From Bacteroidales bacterium (GTDB taxonomy: Bacteria > Bacteroidota > Bacteroidia > Bacteroidales > UBA1715), in the NCBI GenBank assembly GCA_017516865.1, contig JAFXAU010000031.1, positions 124,001 through 188,000 on the forward strand: a stretch of DNA of 64,000 bases, written 5' to 3'. Position numbers and translations under genes: made by a program. This document shows, one piece after another, positions 9,140-19,800 of this stretch (position 1 is the first letter of the stretch; each line of letters begins with the position of its first letter). The notes under the pieces were generated by a model. That model saw only the letters and a list, made by a program, of their open reading frames with translations, searched no databases and was not told the origin of the DNA.

Positions 9140-10507
9140 ATGAGAGTTTTTCTTTCCATAGCATTCACATTACTATATAGCATTTGCGGGTATTCGCAAA
9201 TCATGTACGACCAGTACGTGAGCTCCGATTACGCAAAAATCAAGTCGGTAACGCTTCGTCCTGTGGTAAAAACAAGACTTCCGTCATCTTTAATTCATGT
9301 TGGTCCCGAAAATGGTGATTCTCTTGCAACGCCAGTAATGCCGTTGCTTGGCGAAAACAAAGGGCTGATGATGAATTTTGACATTTTGGAAGACGAAATT
9401 CGCCCGCTCCAATGGCGCATCATCCACTGCGACCGAAATTGGAGAAAATCCAATCTTGTGGAATCCGAATATATGACGGTTGTTGACTGTGATTTCCTGA
9501 TTAACGGAGATTTTGCCGATTTCTCGTACAATACGACGGTGCCGTATGTTCATTACGATTTCTATTTTCCGTTTCATGGAGGCTCAAGTACGCCTGAAAT
9601 CAGGTTCCTTATGTCGGGAAACTACGTGGTTCAAGTTTATGAACAAGTTTATGAAGGTGAAGATGAGTATGAGTATGAGTCAGATATTGTTCTTATTCAA
9701 AAACGATTTGTCGTAACTGAGCAACTCGTTGAAATTCAAGCAGAAGTGAATCGACCGAATCTTGTACAATATATGGACGATTCGCAACAAATTTCTATGA
9801 AGATTGTTCCTCACGGCTTCGATTTGTCAACATTCGACAAGGATTTGTACGTCGTTTATCGTCAAAATGGACGTTGGGATAACACGATTTGCGGTATTCA
9901 GCCGAACCACGTTTCGGGTGATGGCTCGTTGGTGTTCAATGACAACAGGAATGCTCTGTTCAAAGGCGGCAACGAATTTCGCAATTTCCATTTCAAAAGT
10001 CTGCGGATAGCCACAACCCCAGTTGATTATATTGAAAAAAACGACGGAAAATATTTCGTGTATCTCCATCCCGACAGAGATTGGCACGCTGCCTACACGT
10101 CAACTACCGATTTGAATGGGAATTTCCTAACGAGCGAAGACACACATAACAACGCTGATTACTGTGCCGATTATGCCGACGTGAAATTCACGCTTCCGTA
10201 TCACCGAAATTATTACGATACACTTGATTTATACGTATTTGGCGGTTTCAACGACTGGAAACTGAACGACGAAAACAAAATGACCTACAACGTGGAACGT
10301 CAGCAATATGAAGCGTCAATCCTGTTGAAACAAGGGTATTACAACTATAAATATGTAAAAGCGTCAGCCGATTTCAAAACAATTGACGAAATCGGCATTG
10401 ACGGCAGTTTTTATCAAACCGAGAACGAATACGAGATTTTTGTGTATTTTTACGATTATGCACAAGGGTATGACCGATGTATAGGATATAAGAAAATTAA
10501 GAATTAG
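9140..10507 (+). CDS. Type IX secretion system Plug-family protein (DUF5103)
   Basis: 455 residues. A signal peptide precedes residue ~20 (ICGYSQ). The body has the hallmark pattern of the DUF5103 / T9SS Plug family: an HCDRNW motif (~95-100), a YNTTVPYVHYDF segment and a following SGNYVVQVY strand. The C-terminal part (FGGFNDW ... YYNYKYV) has the look of a carbohydrate-binding-like early-set beta domain. The homologue in Flavobacterium johnsoniae is the periplasmic plug that closes the SprA translocon from the inside. With the sorting-domain protein at 4187 it indicates a functional T9SS, although no other system gene is in the window. Confidence 0.85.
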   Translation: MRVFLSIAFTLLYSICGYSQIMYDQYVSSDYAKIKSVTLRPVVKTRLPSSLIHVGPENGDSLATPVMPLLGENKGLMMNFDILEDEIRPLQWRIIHCDRNWRKSNLVESEYMTVVDCDFLINGDFADFSYNTTVPYVHYDFYFPFHGGSSTPEIRFLMSGNYVVQVYEQVYEGEDEYEYESDIVLIQKRFVVTEQLVEIQAEVNRPNLVQYMDDSQQISMKIVPHGFDLSTFDKDLYVVYRQNGRWDNTICGIQPNHVSGDGSLVFNDNRNALFKGGNEFRNFHFKSLRIATTPVDYIEKNDGKYFVYLHPDRDWHAAYTSTTDLNGNFLTSEDTHNNADYCADYADVKFTLPYHRNYYDTLDLYVFGGFNDWKLNDENKMTYNVERQQYEASILLKQGYYNYKYVKASADFKTIDEIGIDGSFYQTENEYEIFVYFYDYAQGYDRCIGYKKIKN

Positions 10508-10514
10508 GAAGGAA

Positions 10515-10544
10515 TGTAGAGACGCGATTAATCGCGTCTCTACA
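10515..10544. repeat. Perfect 30-bp palindrome, copy with GACGCGATT core
   Basis: The left half TGTAGAGACGCGATT is followed directly by its exact reverse complement, with no loop. It lies alone between the Plug gene and engB. It shares the outer GTAGAG/CTCTAC with the palindrome at 30815-30842 but has a different core. There is no T-run on either side, so it is not a standard terminator; a mobile palindromic element is more likely. Confidence 0.8.
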
Positions 10545-10560
10545 AACAAGAAAATGAATT

Positions 10561-11166
10561 ATGATTATTAAAGAAGCAACCTTTGTAAAAAGTGCGACGA
10601 ACTACAAACAATGTCCCCCACCCGACAAGCACGAGGTGGCGTTCATCGGACGCTCGAATGTGGGAAAATCGTCGTTAATAAATATGCTCTGCAACAACAG
10701 CAAATTGGCGAAAACCTCAAGTACGCCGGGAAAGACGCAGACCATCAATCATTTTTTGATAAATAAATCGTGGTATTTAGTTGATTTGCCAGGCTATGGA
10801 TATGCCAAGGTGAACAAGCAACTTCGCAACACGTTTGAGAGTTTCATCAGCGCATACATTCTCAACCGCCCCAATCTCGACTGTCTTTTTATTTTAGTTG
10901 ACAGCCGTCACGAGCCACGGAAAATCGACCTTGAATTTATTGCATGGTGCGGCGAAAAAGAAATCCCCATCGCCATTGTAATGACCAAAACCGACAAACT
11001 CAAACCAACAGAATTAGAGCACAATATTCAAGTGTACATCAACACCCTGCTCCAAGAATGGGAAGAAACGCCCCCCATGTTCTATACTTCAGCCGAAAAA
11101 GCACAAGGGAAAGAAGAACTCTTAGAATACATAGGAGAAATCGTGGAGAATGAGCAAGTAGAATAG
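10561..11166 (+). CDS. engB: Ribosome biogenesis GTP-binding protein EngB/YsxC
   Basis: 201 residues, a TrmE-Era-EngA family GTPase needed for 50S assembly. P loop GRSNVGKS (30-37), a TPGKTQ switch region, DLPGYGYAK for G3 and MTKTDK for G4 are all present, and the length is normal. It starts just after the 30-bp palindrome and is convergent with uvrA. Confidence 0.96.
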   Translation: MIIKEATFVKSATNYKQCPPPDKHEVAFIGRSNVGKSSLINMLCNNSKLAKTSSTPGKTQTINHFLINKSWYLVDLPGYGYAKVNKQLRNTFESFISAYILNRPNLDCLFILVDSRHEPRKIDLEFIAWCGEKEIPIAIVMTKTDKLKPTELEHNIQVYINTLLQEWEETPPMFYTSAEKAQGKEELLEYIGEIVENEQVE

Positions 11167-11214
11167 TATATTCCACAGTTCATAATTTTCTTTGTAAATT
11201 CACGCAGAAACGAA

Positions 11215-13974
11215 TTATTTCAACTTTTCTTTAAGAAATTTTGCCGTATAGGATTCCTTGCATTTCAGCAAATCTTCGGGTTTGCCGGCAAAAACGACAT
11301 TTCCGCCAGCATCGCCGCCTTCGGGTCCCATGTCGATAATCCAATCTGCACATTTTATTACATCAAGATTGTGTTCTATAACGACTACGGAATGTCCGTG
11401 TGCAATCAAACGGTTGAATGAATCCATCAGTTTTCGAATATCGTGGAAATGCAGACCTGTCGTTGGTTCGTCGAAAATAAACAAACATTTTTCCGTACTG
11501 TCTTTCCCTAAAAACGTAGCAAGTTTTATACGTTGCAGTTCTCCGCCCGAAAACGTATTCGACGACTGCCCTAACGAAACATAGCCTAAACCCACGTCCT
11601 GCAACGGCTGTAATTTTTCTACAATATGCTGCGTCAACGAGGATTTGTCCTGTGCAAAAAACTCTATCGCCTCGTCCACACTCATTGTCAAGACATCGTA
11701 AATGGATTTTGAACGATAAAGGACTTCCAAAATCTCGTTCTTAAAACGTCTTCCATGACATTCTTCGCACACCAATTCAACATCGGCCATAAACTGCATC
11801 TCGACTTTTATCACACCGTCGCCCTTACATTCTTCACAGCGGCCGCCTTCAGTATTGAACGAAAACGACGTCGGTCGGTAGCCTTGCAGTTGTGCCGACT
11901 TCTGACTGGCAAACAGCGTGCGAATGTCGTCGAAAGCCTTGGTATACGTCACAGGATTTGAACGTGACGATTTTCCTATTGGGTTTTGATCTACAAATTC
12001 AACTTGGCGAACCTTCGACGTCCCCACAATACCATCGCATTCGCCATAGGACTGACCACTAATTTCGAGCGTCTGCTGCACGCCCGGATACAAAATCTTA
12101 TCTATCAGCGATGATTTTCCCGAACCCGAAACACCTGTCACGACGGTAAATACACCGAGCGGAATGTCAACCGTAATATTTTTTAGATTGTTCTCGCGAG
12201 CACCTTTTATCGTAATGCAGTCTTTCCACGTTCTACGAATCTTAGGAACATCAATAGCTTTGCGACCAGACAGATAATCGGCTGTCAACGAAGTACCTTT
12301 TTTCAGCAACTCTTTCATCGTTCCCTGAAAAACGACTTCACCGCCGTTTACACCGGCAGAAGGTCCTATATCTATCAGATAATCAGCGGCATTCATTATT
12401 TCTTCGTCGTGTTCTACAACCAAAACCGTATTTCCAAGTTTTTGCAACTGCTTCAATACATTTATAAGACGATGTGTATCGCGCGGATGCAGTCCTATGC
12501 TCGGTTCATCAAGTATATATAACGAGCCGACAAGATTGCTGCCCAACGACGTAGCCAAATTGATTCGTTGCGATTCGCCACCCGAAAGCGTATTCGACAA
12601 ACGATTCAACGTAAGATAGCCCAATCCGACTTCGTTCAATACACGAAGACGTGTTTTAATTTCTATCAAAAGTCTTTCCGAAACGCTTTTTTCGTAATCA
12701 GTCAACTCTATTGTTTCAAAAAAATCAAGCAACCACGAGACAGGTTTTTCTACTAAATCCAAAATATTTTTCCCCGCAACACGGACATAACCGGCTTCTT
12801 TTTTCAATCGAGAGCCCTGACACTCTGGACATTGTGTCTTTCCCCGATAACGTGACATCATGACGCGATATTGTATTTTGTACATATTGCGTTCAACCAT
12901 CTCGAAAAACTCATTTATGCCGCCAAAATATTCATTTCCAGTCCACAACAAGTTTTTCTGCTCATCTGTCAGTTCGTTATACGGACGATGAATAGGAAAA
13001 CCGAAACGGTGTGCCGACATACAAAGCTGATTTTTCCATTCGCTCATCTTATCGCCTTTCCAACAAGCAATTGCATTATCCCAAACCGACAAACTTTTGT
13101 CGGGAATGACTTTGTTCGGATCTATGCCTATCACCTTTCCAAAGCCTTCGCATACTGGACAGGCACCGATAGGACTGTTAAAATTGAACATAAATACTGA
13201 GGGCTCTTCAAACTCGATTCCATCGGCCTCGAAACGATTCGAAAATTCGTGCGGAACCATCTTTTTACCCGTCTCAACCCAAATCGTACACGTGTCCCTG
13301 CCCTCGCGGAATGCTGTCTGTACAGAATCAGCAAGACGATTCTGCATAGATTCGTCGGGGATAAAACGGTCAATCAACAAAACGACAACGTCATTTTTTT
13401 TCGGTTCGTAATCCGAAATCCGCACAATTTCACCATTGACGAGCAATCTTGTAAAACCCTCTTTTTCAATATTTTGCAATTTCTGTTCCAACGTGCAGTT
13501 TTCAAGAATCAACTGCGTAGACAAATAGCATTTCTTCCCTTTCTGCGAAAGTGCAAAATCAACCACATCTTGTACACTATGACGTTTTACCTCGCAACCC
13601 GACACGGGCGAATACGTCTTTCCAATACGGGCAAACAATAATTTAATGTAGTCATAAATTTCTGTCGACGTACCCACGGTGGAACGCGGATTTACCGCAT
13701 TCACTTTCTGCTCAATTGCAATTGCAGGCGGAATGCCCGCTATTGAATCAACTTCGGGCTTACGGAGTTTACCAAGAAACTGACGGGCATACGAAGATAG
13801 ACTTTCAACATATCTTCTCTGCCCTTCGGCATATATCGTATCGAATGCCAAAGACGATTTACCAGAACCCGACACGCCCGTCACCACGACGAACGAACCA
13901 CGTTCAAACGATACGTCAATCTTTTTCAGATTGTGTACCGATGCACCTTTGATTTCGATTAGATTATTATTCAT
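11215..13974 (-). CDS. uvrA: Excinuclease ABC subunit A
   Basis: 919 residues, the damage-sensing ATPase of nucleotide excision repair, acting with UvrB and UvrC. Two ABC modules are visible, each with Walker A (GVSGSGKSS at 33-41 and again near 620) and LSGGE/FSGGE signatures. Both zinc modules are present: CPVC ... CPEC in the first half and CEEC ... CEEC in the second. Its start is 1 bp after the prfC stop, so the two are probably transcribed together from the prfC promoter. Confidence 0.97.
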   Translation of the reverse strand: MNNNLIEIKGASVHNLKKIDVSFERGSFVVVTGVSGSGKSSLAFDTIYAEGQRRYVESLSSYARQFLGKLRKPEVDSIAGIPPAIAIEQKVNAVNPRSTVGTSTEIYDYIKLLFARIGKTYSPVSGCEVKRHSVQDVVDFALSQKGKKCYLSTQLILENCTLEQKLQNIEKEGFTRLLVNGEIVRISDYEPKKNDVVVLLIDRFIPDESMQNRLADSVQTAFREGRDTCTIWVETGKKMVPHEFSNRFEADGIEFEEPSVFMFNFNSPIGACPVCEGFGKVIGIDPNKVIPDKSLSVWDNAIACWKGDKMSEWKNQLCMSAHRFGFPIHRPYNELTDEQKNLLWTGNEYFGGINEFFEMVERNMYKIQYRVMMSRYRGKTQCPECQGSRLKKEAGYVRVAGKNILDLVEKPVSWLLDFFETIELTDYEKSVSERLLIEIKTRLRVLNEVGLGYLTLNRLSNTLSGGESQRINLATSLGSNLVGSLYILDEPSIGLHPRDTHRLINVLKQLQKLGNTVLVVEHDEEIMNAADYLIDIGPSAGVNGGEVVFQGTMKELLKKGTSLTADYLSGRKAIDVPKIRRTWKDCITIKGARENNLKNITVDIPLGVFTVVTGVSGSGKSSLIDKILYPGVQQTLEISGQSYGECDGIVGTSKVRQVEFVDQNPIGKSSRSNPVTYTKAFDDIRTLFASQKSAQLQGYRPTSFSFNTEGGRCEECKGDGVIKVEMQFMADVELVCEECHGRRFKNEILEVLYRSKSIYDVLTMSVDEAIEFFAQDKSSLTQHIVEKLQPLQDVGLGYVSLGQSSNTFSGGELQRIKLATFLGKDSTEKCLFIFDEPTTGLHFHDIRKLMDSFNRLIAHGHSVVVIEHNLDVIKCADWIIDMGPEGGDAGGNVVFAGKPEDLLKCKESYTAKFLKEKLK

Positions 13975-13975
13975 G

Positions 13976-15553
13976 CTAAAACTCCGACGTAAAATGAAAT
14001 GCTATATCAGGGAAATTCTGCTGTGCCATTTCCAACGCGTAGGCACTTTCAGCCAAAAACACGTCGCAACCACGTTTGTCAACCGCCAAACTTTGGTACT
14101 TACGTTTTTTGAAATCGGCAAGTTGCTCCTTATTGTCCGACGTGAACCAACACGCCTTGTACAACTGAATCGGCTCGTATCGGCACTTTGCGTTATATTC
14201 GTGTTCCAGACGATATTCTATCACCTCGAACTGCAGCGCACCGACCGTTCCAATAATTTTTCTGTTATTGAACTGATTTATAAAAAGCTGCGCAACACCT
14301 TCGTCCATCAGTTGGTCGATTCCCTTAGCCAACTGCTTGAATTTCATTGGATCGGCATTTTCAATGTAGCGGAACATTTCGGGCGAGAAACTCGGGATGC
14401 CCGCAAAATGCAAATCCTCGCCCTCGGTGAGCGTGTCGCCTATTTTGAAGTTTCCCGAATCGTACAGACCCACAATGTCGCCAGGATACGCCTCGTCAAC
14501 CACCGATTTTTTCTCCGCCATGAACGAAGTTGGGTTTGCAAATTTCAACTGCTTCTGCTGACGGACGTGTAAATAGTTTTTATTGCGTTCGAAACGTCCC
14601 GAACAAACTTTCACGAACGCAATACGGTCGCGGTGGTTCGGGTCCATATTAGCGTGGATTTTGAACACAAATCCAGTGAATTTATCTTCATACGGTGAAA
14701 CCATTCGTTCGTCAGTCTTTGAATCTCGTGGCGACGGCGCAATTTCCACAAACGTGTCGAGCAATTCCTGCACGCCGAAATTGTACAACGCACTTCCGAA
14801 AAACACAGGTGCAAGTTCCGCACGACGGTACGCATCAACGTCGAACGCAGGATAGACCGTTTCAACCAACTCAACCTCGTCACGAAGTTTTTGAGCGGCG
14901 CGCTCCCCAATTTCCTTGTCAATTCCCGCATCGGCAATGTCGGAAAACTTGATTGCCGGTTTAATCACCTGCTGATTTTGTTCAAACAAGCGAAGACTTT
15001 GATTATAAAGATTATACACACCTTTGAAATCGTGTCCCATACCGATTGGCCATGCAAGCGGACGAACTTTTATGCTAAGCAGCGACTCAATTTCGTCGAG
15101 CAGCTCAAACACGTCCTTACCTTCACGGTCGAGTTTGTTGATGAACACCATCACAGGCGTATTACGCATACGGCAGACCTCGGCAAGTTTCTTGGTCTGT
15201 TCCTCCACACCTTTCGCCACGTCAATCACAATAATTACGCTGTCAACCGCGGTGAGCGTGCGGTATGTGTCTTCGGCAAAATCCTTGTGACCCGGCGTGT
15301 CGAGAATGTTGATTTTCCGGCCTTCGTACTCAAAGCCCATAACCGAAGTGGCGACGGAAATTCCACGTTGTTTTTCAATTTCCATGAAATCGGATGTCGC
15401 CGTCTTTTTTATCTTATTAGATTTTACCGCACCAGCCACGTGGATTGCGCCACCAAAGAGCAACAATTTTTCCGTCAGCGTAGTCTTACCCGCATCGGGG
15501 TGACTGATGATTGCAAACGTTCTGCGTCGTTGAATTTCTTGTTCAAAAGCCAT
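13976..15553 (-). CDS. prfC: Peptide chain release factor 3
   Basis: 525 residues when started at 15553. An in-frame start 21 bp upstream was rejected because it overlaps the -7 promoter box (15572-15579), and the family normally begins close to this point. RF3 is a translational GTPase that recycles RF1 and RF2 from the ribosome. The P loop HPDAGKTT and the GHKDFAEDT and NKLDRE motifs are present. It leads an operon with uvrA and is divergent from gpmI. Confidence 0.96.
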   Translation of the reverse strand: MAFEQEIQRRRTFAIISHPDAGKTTLTEKLLLFGGAIHVAGAVKSNKIKKTATSDFMEIEKQRGISVATSVMGFEYEGRKINILDTPGHKDFAEDTYRTLTAVDSVIIVIDVAKGVEEQTKKLAEVCRMRNTPVMVFINKLDREGKDVFELLDEIESLLSIKVRPLAWPIGMGHDFKGVYNLYNQSLRLFEQNQQVIKPAIKFSDIADAGIDKEIGERAAQKLRDEVELVETVYPAFDVDAYRRAELAPVFFGSALYNFGVQELLDTFVEIAPSPRDSKTDERMVSPYEDKFTGFVFKIHANMDPNHRDRIAFVKVCSGRFERNKNYLHVRQQKQLKFANPTSFMAEKKSVVDEAYPGDIVGLYDSGNFKIGDTLTEGEDLHFAGIPSFSPEMFRYIENADPMKFKQLAKGIDQLMDEGVAQLFINQFNNRKIIGTVGALQFEVIEYRLEHEYNAKCRYEPIQLYKACWFTSDNKEQLADFKKRKYQSLAVDKRGCDVFLAESAYALEMAQQNFPDIAFHFTSEF

Positions 15554-15571
15554 CGTTATTTTATTTGTCGG

Positions 15572-15579
15572 CAAAAATA
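15572..15579 (-). promoter_or_regulatory. -7 promoter box for prfC-uvrA
   Basis: Minus-strand TATTTTTG, 18 bp before the prfC start. With the box at 15610 it forms a compact divergent promoter region. Confidence 0.5.
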
Positions 15580-15609
15580 GAAATTATTTCCGTGTTCCAT
15601 AGTTTTTTT

Positions 15610-15617
15610 TACATTTG
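15610..15617 (+). promoter_or_regulatory. gpmI: -7 promoter box for gpmI
   Basis: TACATTTG, a perfect TAnnTTTG, 26 bp before the gpmI ATG. No clear -33. Confidence 0.5.
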
Positions 15618-15643
15618 CACATCGAAAAATAAATATACAAGAT

Positions 15644-17173
15644 ATGAGAAAAAAAGCATTACTTATGATCCTTGACGGATGGGGATTCGGGAACAAGACA
15701 AAAGCAGACGTAATTTCTTGTACTCCAACTCCTTATTGGGATTATTTATTGAAGACATATCCGTATTCGCAACTACAGGCTTCTGGAGAAAATGTAGGTT
15801 TGCCGGACGGACAGATGGGAAATTCCGAAGTTGGTCACTTGAACATTGGTGCCGGACGCGTAGTTTACCAAGATTTGGTAAAAATCAACCGTGCCTGTGC
15901 CGACAATTCAATCATGAAAAATCCCGAAATCGTAAACGCATTCTCGTATGCCAAAGAAAAAGGCAAGCAAATTCACTTGATGGGTTTGGTTTCCAACGGT
16001 GGCGTACACAGTTCGCTCGACCATCTGTTTAAATTGATTGAAATTGCGAAAGAATACAATATAGAAAAGACGTTCGTTCACTGCTTTATGGACGGCCGTG
16101 ACACTGACCCGAAATCGGGAAAAGGTTTCATAGAACAACTCGAAGCACATTTGGCAAAAAACACTGGCCACATTGCTTCTATCATCGGTCGTTTCTACGC
16201 AATGGACCGCGACAAACGCTGGGAACGGATTAAAATTGCATACGACCTGCTCGTAAACGGCATCGGTAAAAAATCTGCCAACATGGTTCAGGCAATGCAG
16301 GAAAGCTACGATTCCGACAGCCCTGAACACAAAGGAACGGACGAGTTCATTGAACCAATCGTTAATTCAAATGTTGACGGACGTATTCAAGAAGGCGACG
16401 TAATTATCTTCTTCAACTATCGAAACGACCGTGCGAAAGAATTGACCATTGTCCTTACGCAAAAAGACATGCCAGAAGCAGGAATGAAGACAATCAACGG
16501 ATTGCAATATTATTGCATGACACCGTACGACGCTTCGTTCACAGGCGTACATATCTTATTTGACAAAGAAAACGTACAAAACACATTGGGCGAATATCTT
16601 TCAAATCTTGGCAAAACGCAGTTGCACATTGCCGAAACAGAAAAATACGCACACGTTACGTTCTTCTTCAACGGTGGTCGCGAAACTCCGTACGAAAACG
16701 AAGACCGTATTTTGGTCCCTTCGCCGAAAGTTCCTACCTACGACTTGAAGCCAGAAATGAGTGCATTCGAAGTAAAGGACAAATTGGTGGAAGCTATCAA
16801 ATCAGACAAATACGATTTCATTGTTGTGAACTATGCAAACGGTGACATGGTTGGTCACACAGGCGTATATTCAGCAATAGAAAAAGCTGTTGTTGCCGTT
16901 GACCAATGCGTGAACGAGACAGTTGAAGCGGCAAAATCAATGGGCTACGAAACAATCATAATTGCCGACCACGGAAATGCCGACAACGCCCTCAACCCAG
17001 ACGGCACTCCGAATACCGCCCACTCGTTGAACCCAGTCCCGTTCGTCTACATTAGCGAAAACAAAGATGCAAAAGTAGAAAGCGGTATTTTGGCAGACGT
17101 TGCTCCGTCGCTTTGCAAAATCATGGGCATTGAACAGCCGAAAGAAATGACAGGAAAATGTCTTATTAAATAA
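15644..17173 (+). CDS. gpmI: 2,3-bisphosphoglycerate-independent phosphoglycerate mutase
   Basis: 509 residues, interconverting 3- and 2-phosphoglycerate in glycolysis. It belongs to the alkaline phosphatase superfamily and uses two Mn ions. The metal-binding D11 in LDGWG, the phosphoserine S61 in MGNSEVGH, the DGRDTDP motif and the late ADHGNAD motif are all present. It is monocistronic, with a strong bidirectional terminator right after the stop. Confidence 0.97.
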   Translation: MRKKALLMILDGWGFGNKTKADVISCTPTPYWDYLLKTYPYSQLQASGENVGLPDGQMGNSEVGHLNIGAGRVVYQDLVKINRACADNSIMKNPEIVNAFSYAKEKGKQIHLMGLVSNGGVHSSLDHLFKLIEIAKEYNIEKTFVHCFMDGRDTDPKSGKGFIEQLEAHLAKNTGHIASIIGRFYAMDRDKRWERIKIAYDLLVNGIGKKSANMVQAMQESYDSDSPEHKGTDEFIEPIVNSNVDGRIQEGDVIIFFNYRNDRAKELTIVLTQKDMPEAGMKTINGLQYYCMTPYDASFTGVHILFDKENVQNTLGEYLSNLGKTQLHIAETEKYAHVTFFFNGGRETPYENEDRILVPSPKVPTYDLKPEMSAFEVKDKLVEAIKSDKYDFIVVNYANGDMVGHTGVYSAIEKAVVAVDQCVNETVEAAKSMGYETIIIADHGNADNALNPDGTPNTAHSLNPVPFVYISENKDAKVESGILADVAPSLCKIMGIEQPKEMTGKCLIK

Positions 17174-17193
17174 GAGACAACTTCTATAAAACA

Positions 17194-17229
17194 AAAAAAA
17201 GGAAATTCAGTTTTGAATTTCCTTTTTTT
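17194..17229. terminator. Bidirectional terminator between gpmI and tRNA-Pro
   Basis: The arms pair across 17194-17209 and 17214-17229 with a GGAAATTCA / TGAATTTCC core, a 4-nt loop, and A and T runs on the two sides. It can end gpmI on the plus strand and tRNA-Pro on the minus strand. Confidence 0.85.
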
Positions 17230-17230
17230 A

Positions 17231-17306
17231 TGGTCGGGGTTACCCGACTTGAACGGGCGACCTCTACGTCCCGAACGTAGCGCGCTACCAACTGCGCTAA
17301 ACCCCG
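17231..17306 (-). tRNA. tRNA-Pro (anticodon CGG)
   Basis: A full cloverleaf on the minus strand, 76 nt including an encoded CCA end. Acceptor CGGGGTT pairs with AACCCCG. The anticodon stem CTACG/CGTAG encloses TTCGGGA, giving anticodon CGG with G37. The T loop is the canonical TTCAAGT. Confidence 0.93.
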
Positions 17307-17716
17307 ATTGCGGTGCAAAAATATCAAAATTTCCGAAACATTGACACGAAAACAATATGATTTTGTTTTTTATGGGAAGCATTCCTCTTTTTAGGAATTC
17401 CGATAACGAGAACTTCCCCATCCAATAGTCTACAATTTAAAAAAAAGTACGAAAACCAACATCTTTTTTTCTCTTCGAAAAATTTTATCCGATTTGAGAA
17501 TTTTAGGACAAAAAAATTTTTCTCTCCCTATTTTCAAAAATCTTGCCCTCGGCAAATTTTTTTTTAGTCTTTGGCGAATTTAAAAAAGCATCTGTTGATT
17601 TTTTCTATTGAAAGAAAAAGATTTGTATGTCTTAACATTAGGTCATTCACTTGTTCGGCTGGACAAGATGTTTTGTCATAAATAAAAAAGACTTGCAATT
17701 GCTTGCAAGTCTTTCG
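17307..17716. other. Gene-free AT-rich gap between two tRNA genes
   Basis: About 410 bp without a supportable gene. It holds a minus-strand -7 box for tRNA-Pro (TATTTTTG at 17316-17323) and the terminator of tRNA-Met at its far end. The middle is A/T-homopolymer rich with no repeat or conserved motif that I recognise. Confidence 0.6.
17687..17714 (-). terminator. Terminator of tRNA-Met
   Basis: Arms AAAGACTTGCAA (17687-17698) and TTGCAAGTCTTT (17703-17714) with a 4-nt loop; on the minus strand the hairpin runs into a T tract. Confidence 0.8.
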
Positions 17717-17790
17717 TAGCGAGAGGCGGGCATGATCCGCCGACCTCATGATTATGAATCATGCGCTCTAACCAGCTGAGCTACCTCGCC
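17717..17790 (-). tRNA. tRNA-Met (anticodon CAT, probably elongator)
   Basis: A 74-nt cloverleaf without an encoded CCA. The anticodon stem CATGA/TCATG encloses TTCATAA, giving CAT. The acceptor stem is GGCGAGG with TCTCGCT, including a G1:U72 wobble. The T stem GGCGG/CCGCC encloses ATCATGC instead of a usual TTC-A loop, which is unusual. The GGCGAGG acceptor resembles elongator Met rather than initiator; tRNA-Ile2 (lysidine-modified CAT) cannot be excluded. Confidence 0.85.
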
Positions 17791-17809
17791 ATGATTTTCA
17801 AATCGTTTG

Positions 17810-17839
17810 CAAAAGTATAAATAAATTTCACTCCACCAA
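17810..17839 (-). promoter_or_regulatory. Promoter of tRNA-Met
   Basis: On the minus strand: -33 TTG (17837-17839), 19-bp spacer, -7 TACTTTTG (17810-17817), 19 bp before the tRNA 5' end. Confidence 0.55.
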
Positions 17840-17879
17840 GTTGCAAGCGGAAAAAAATGTAAATTTCTCTTAAAATTTA

Positions 17880-18776
<897 letters not shown>

Positions 18777-18777
18777 T

Positions 18778-19800
18778 TTAGAAAACTCCTTCGGGATATT
18801 GCATCGTGACGCAATGCAATGAACCGTGCTGCAAAATTAACACAGAACAATCAATTGGCACAATTTCTTTGTCAGGAAAAATCGACTGCACGACACGAAT
18901 TGCCTCCGCATCAGTATCGCATTGATACACGGGCAGCAACACGGCATCATTCATTATCAAGAAATTCGCATACGTGGCAGGAATGCGGTTCCCATCTTTG
19001 TCGAACGCAGGCGAAGCCATGGGGAGCGGAACCAATTTGTACGGTTTTCCGTCCTTTGTGGTGAACAACTGTAATTCACGCTTCATTGCCTGTAAATCAG
19101 CGTAATGCATATCATTTGTGTTATTACAATCCACATACGCAATCGTATCTTCCGAAACAAAACGAGCAAGAGTGTCGATATGACCGTCGGTGTCGTCACC
19201 TGCAAGTTCGCCGTGCGATAGCCACAACACTTTCTGCACATTGAATGTCGTTTTCAGAAACAGCTCAATTTCCGCCTTTGACATACTCGGGTTACGGTAT
19301 TTGCTCAACAAGCACGATTCCGTCGTAAGCAACACCCCCCGACCGTCGGTTTCGATGGAGCCGCCTTCAAGTACAAAGCGGGACATATCGCGGTATTCAG
19401 CCGATTTGAATATGCCAGATTTACACAATTGCAAAGTTATTGCATTGTCTTTTTCAGCAGGAAATTTCCGTCCCCAGCCATTGAATGTAAAATCATACAA
19501 AACAGGTTTACCGTCTTCAAAGACCGTGATTGCACCGTGGTCCCTCGCCCACACGTCGTTGGTGTCAACCTCGACGAATGAGATGTTTTTGTTCAGCACG
19601 TCGCCCAATTCGTCAATCGCAGTTTGCTTTGACTTACAGACAATTATCAATTTTTCACGTTTACTAATTTCCCTTGCTATGTTCACAAAACAAGCGACCG
19701 CACGGTCATACACATCGGCAAAGTCCGTTCCTTGGTGCGGCCACGTAAGTTGCACGCACGCCTGTCTCTCCCACTCTGCCGGAAAACGTTTCATAGTCAT
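18778..19800 (-). CDS. aguA: Agmatine deiminase
   Basis: 340 residues, a guanidino-group modifying enzyme that converts agmatine to N-carbamoylputrescine plus ammonia. The family motifs NDVWARDHG and GWGRKFP, the acidic and histidine residues of GDDTDGHIDT, and the nucleophilic C330 in HGSLHCVTMQ are present. Its ATG overlaps the stop of the exonuclease gene (ATGA), and aguB follows after 1 bp: a three-gene operon for putrescine production with an exonuclease in front. Confidence 0.95.
   Translation of the reverse strand: MTMKRFPAEWERQACVQLTWPHQGTDFADVYDRAVACFVNIAREISKREKLIIVCKSKQTAIDELGDVLNKNISFVEVDTNDVWARDHGAITVFEDGKPVLYDFTFNGWGRKFPAEKDNAITLQLCKSGIFKSAEYRDMSRFVLEGGSIETDGRGVLLTTESCLLSKYRNPSMSKAEIELFLKTTFNVQKVLWLSHGELAGDDTDGHIDTLARFVSEDTIAYVDCNNTNDMHYADLQAMKRELQLFTTKDGKPYKLVPLPMASPAFDKDGNRIPATYANFLIMNDAVLLPVYQCDTDAEAIRVVQSIFPDKEIVPIDCSVLILQHGSLHCVTMQYPEGVF

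Noticed and set aside
4187..10507. Polysaccharide utilisation locus
   Set aside because: No SusC/SusD pair, sensor or carbohydrate transporter is present; only two cytosolic enzymes and two T9SS-related proteins.
10515..10544. Rho-independent terminator of the Plug-protein gene
   Set aside because: A perfect palindrome with no loop and no adjacent T run, and it shares its ends with another intergenic palindrome, so a mobile repeat explains it better.
15554..15574. Longer start for prfC
   Set aside because: It would begin within the -7 promoter box, and the family begins at the ATG at 15553.
14891..15580. Long plus-strand open frame opposite prfC
   Set aside because: It is antisense to a well-conserved release factor gene and its translation shows no domain.
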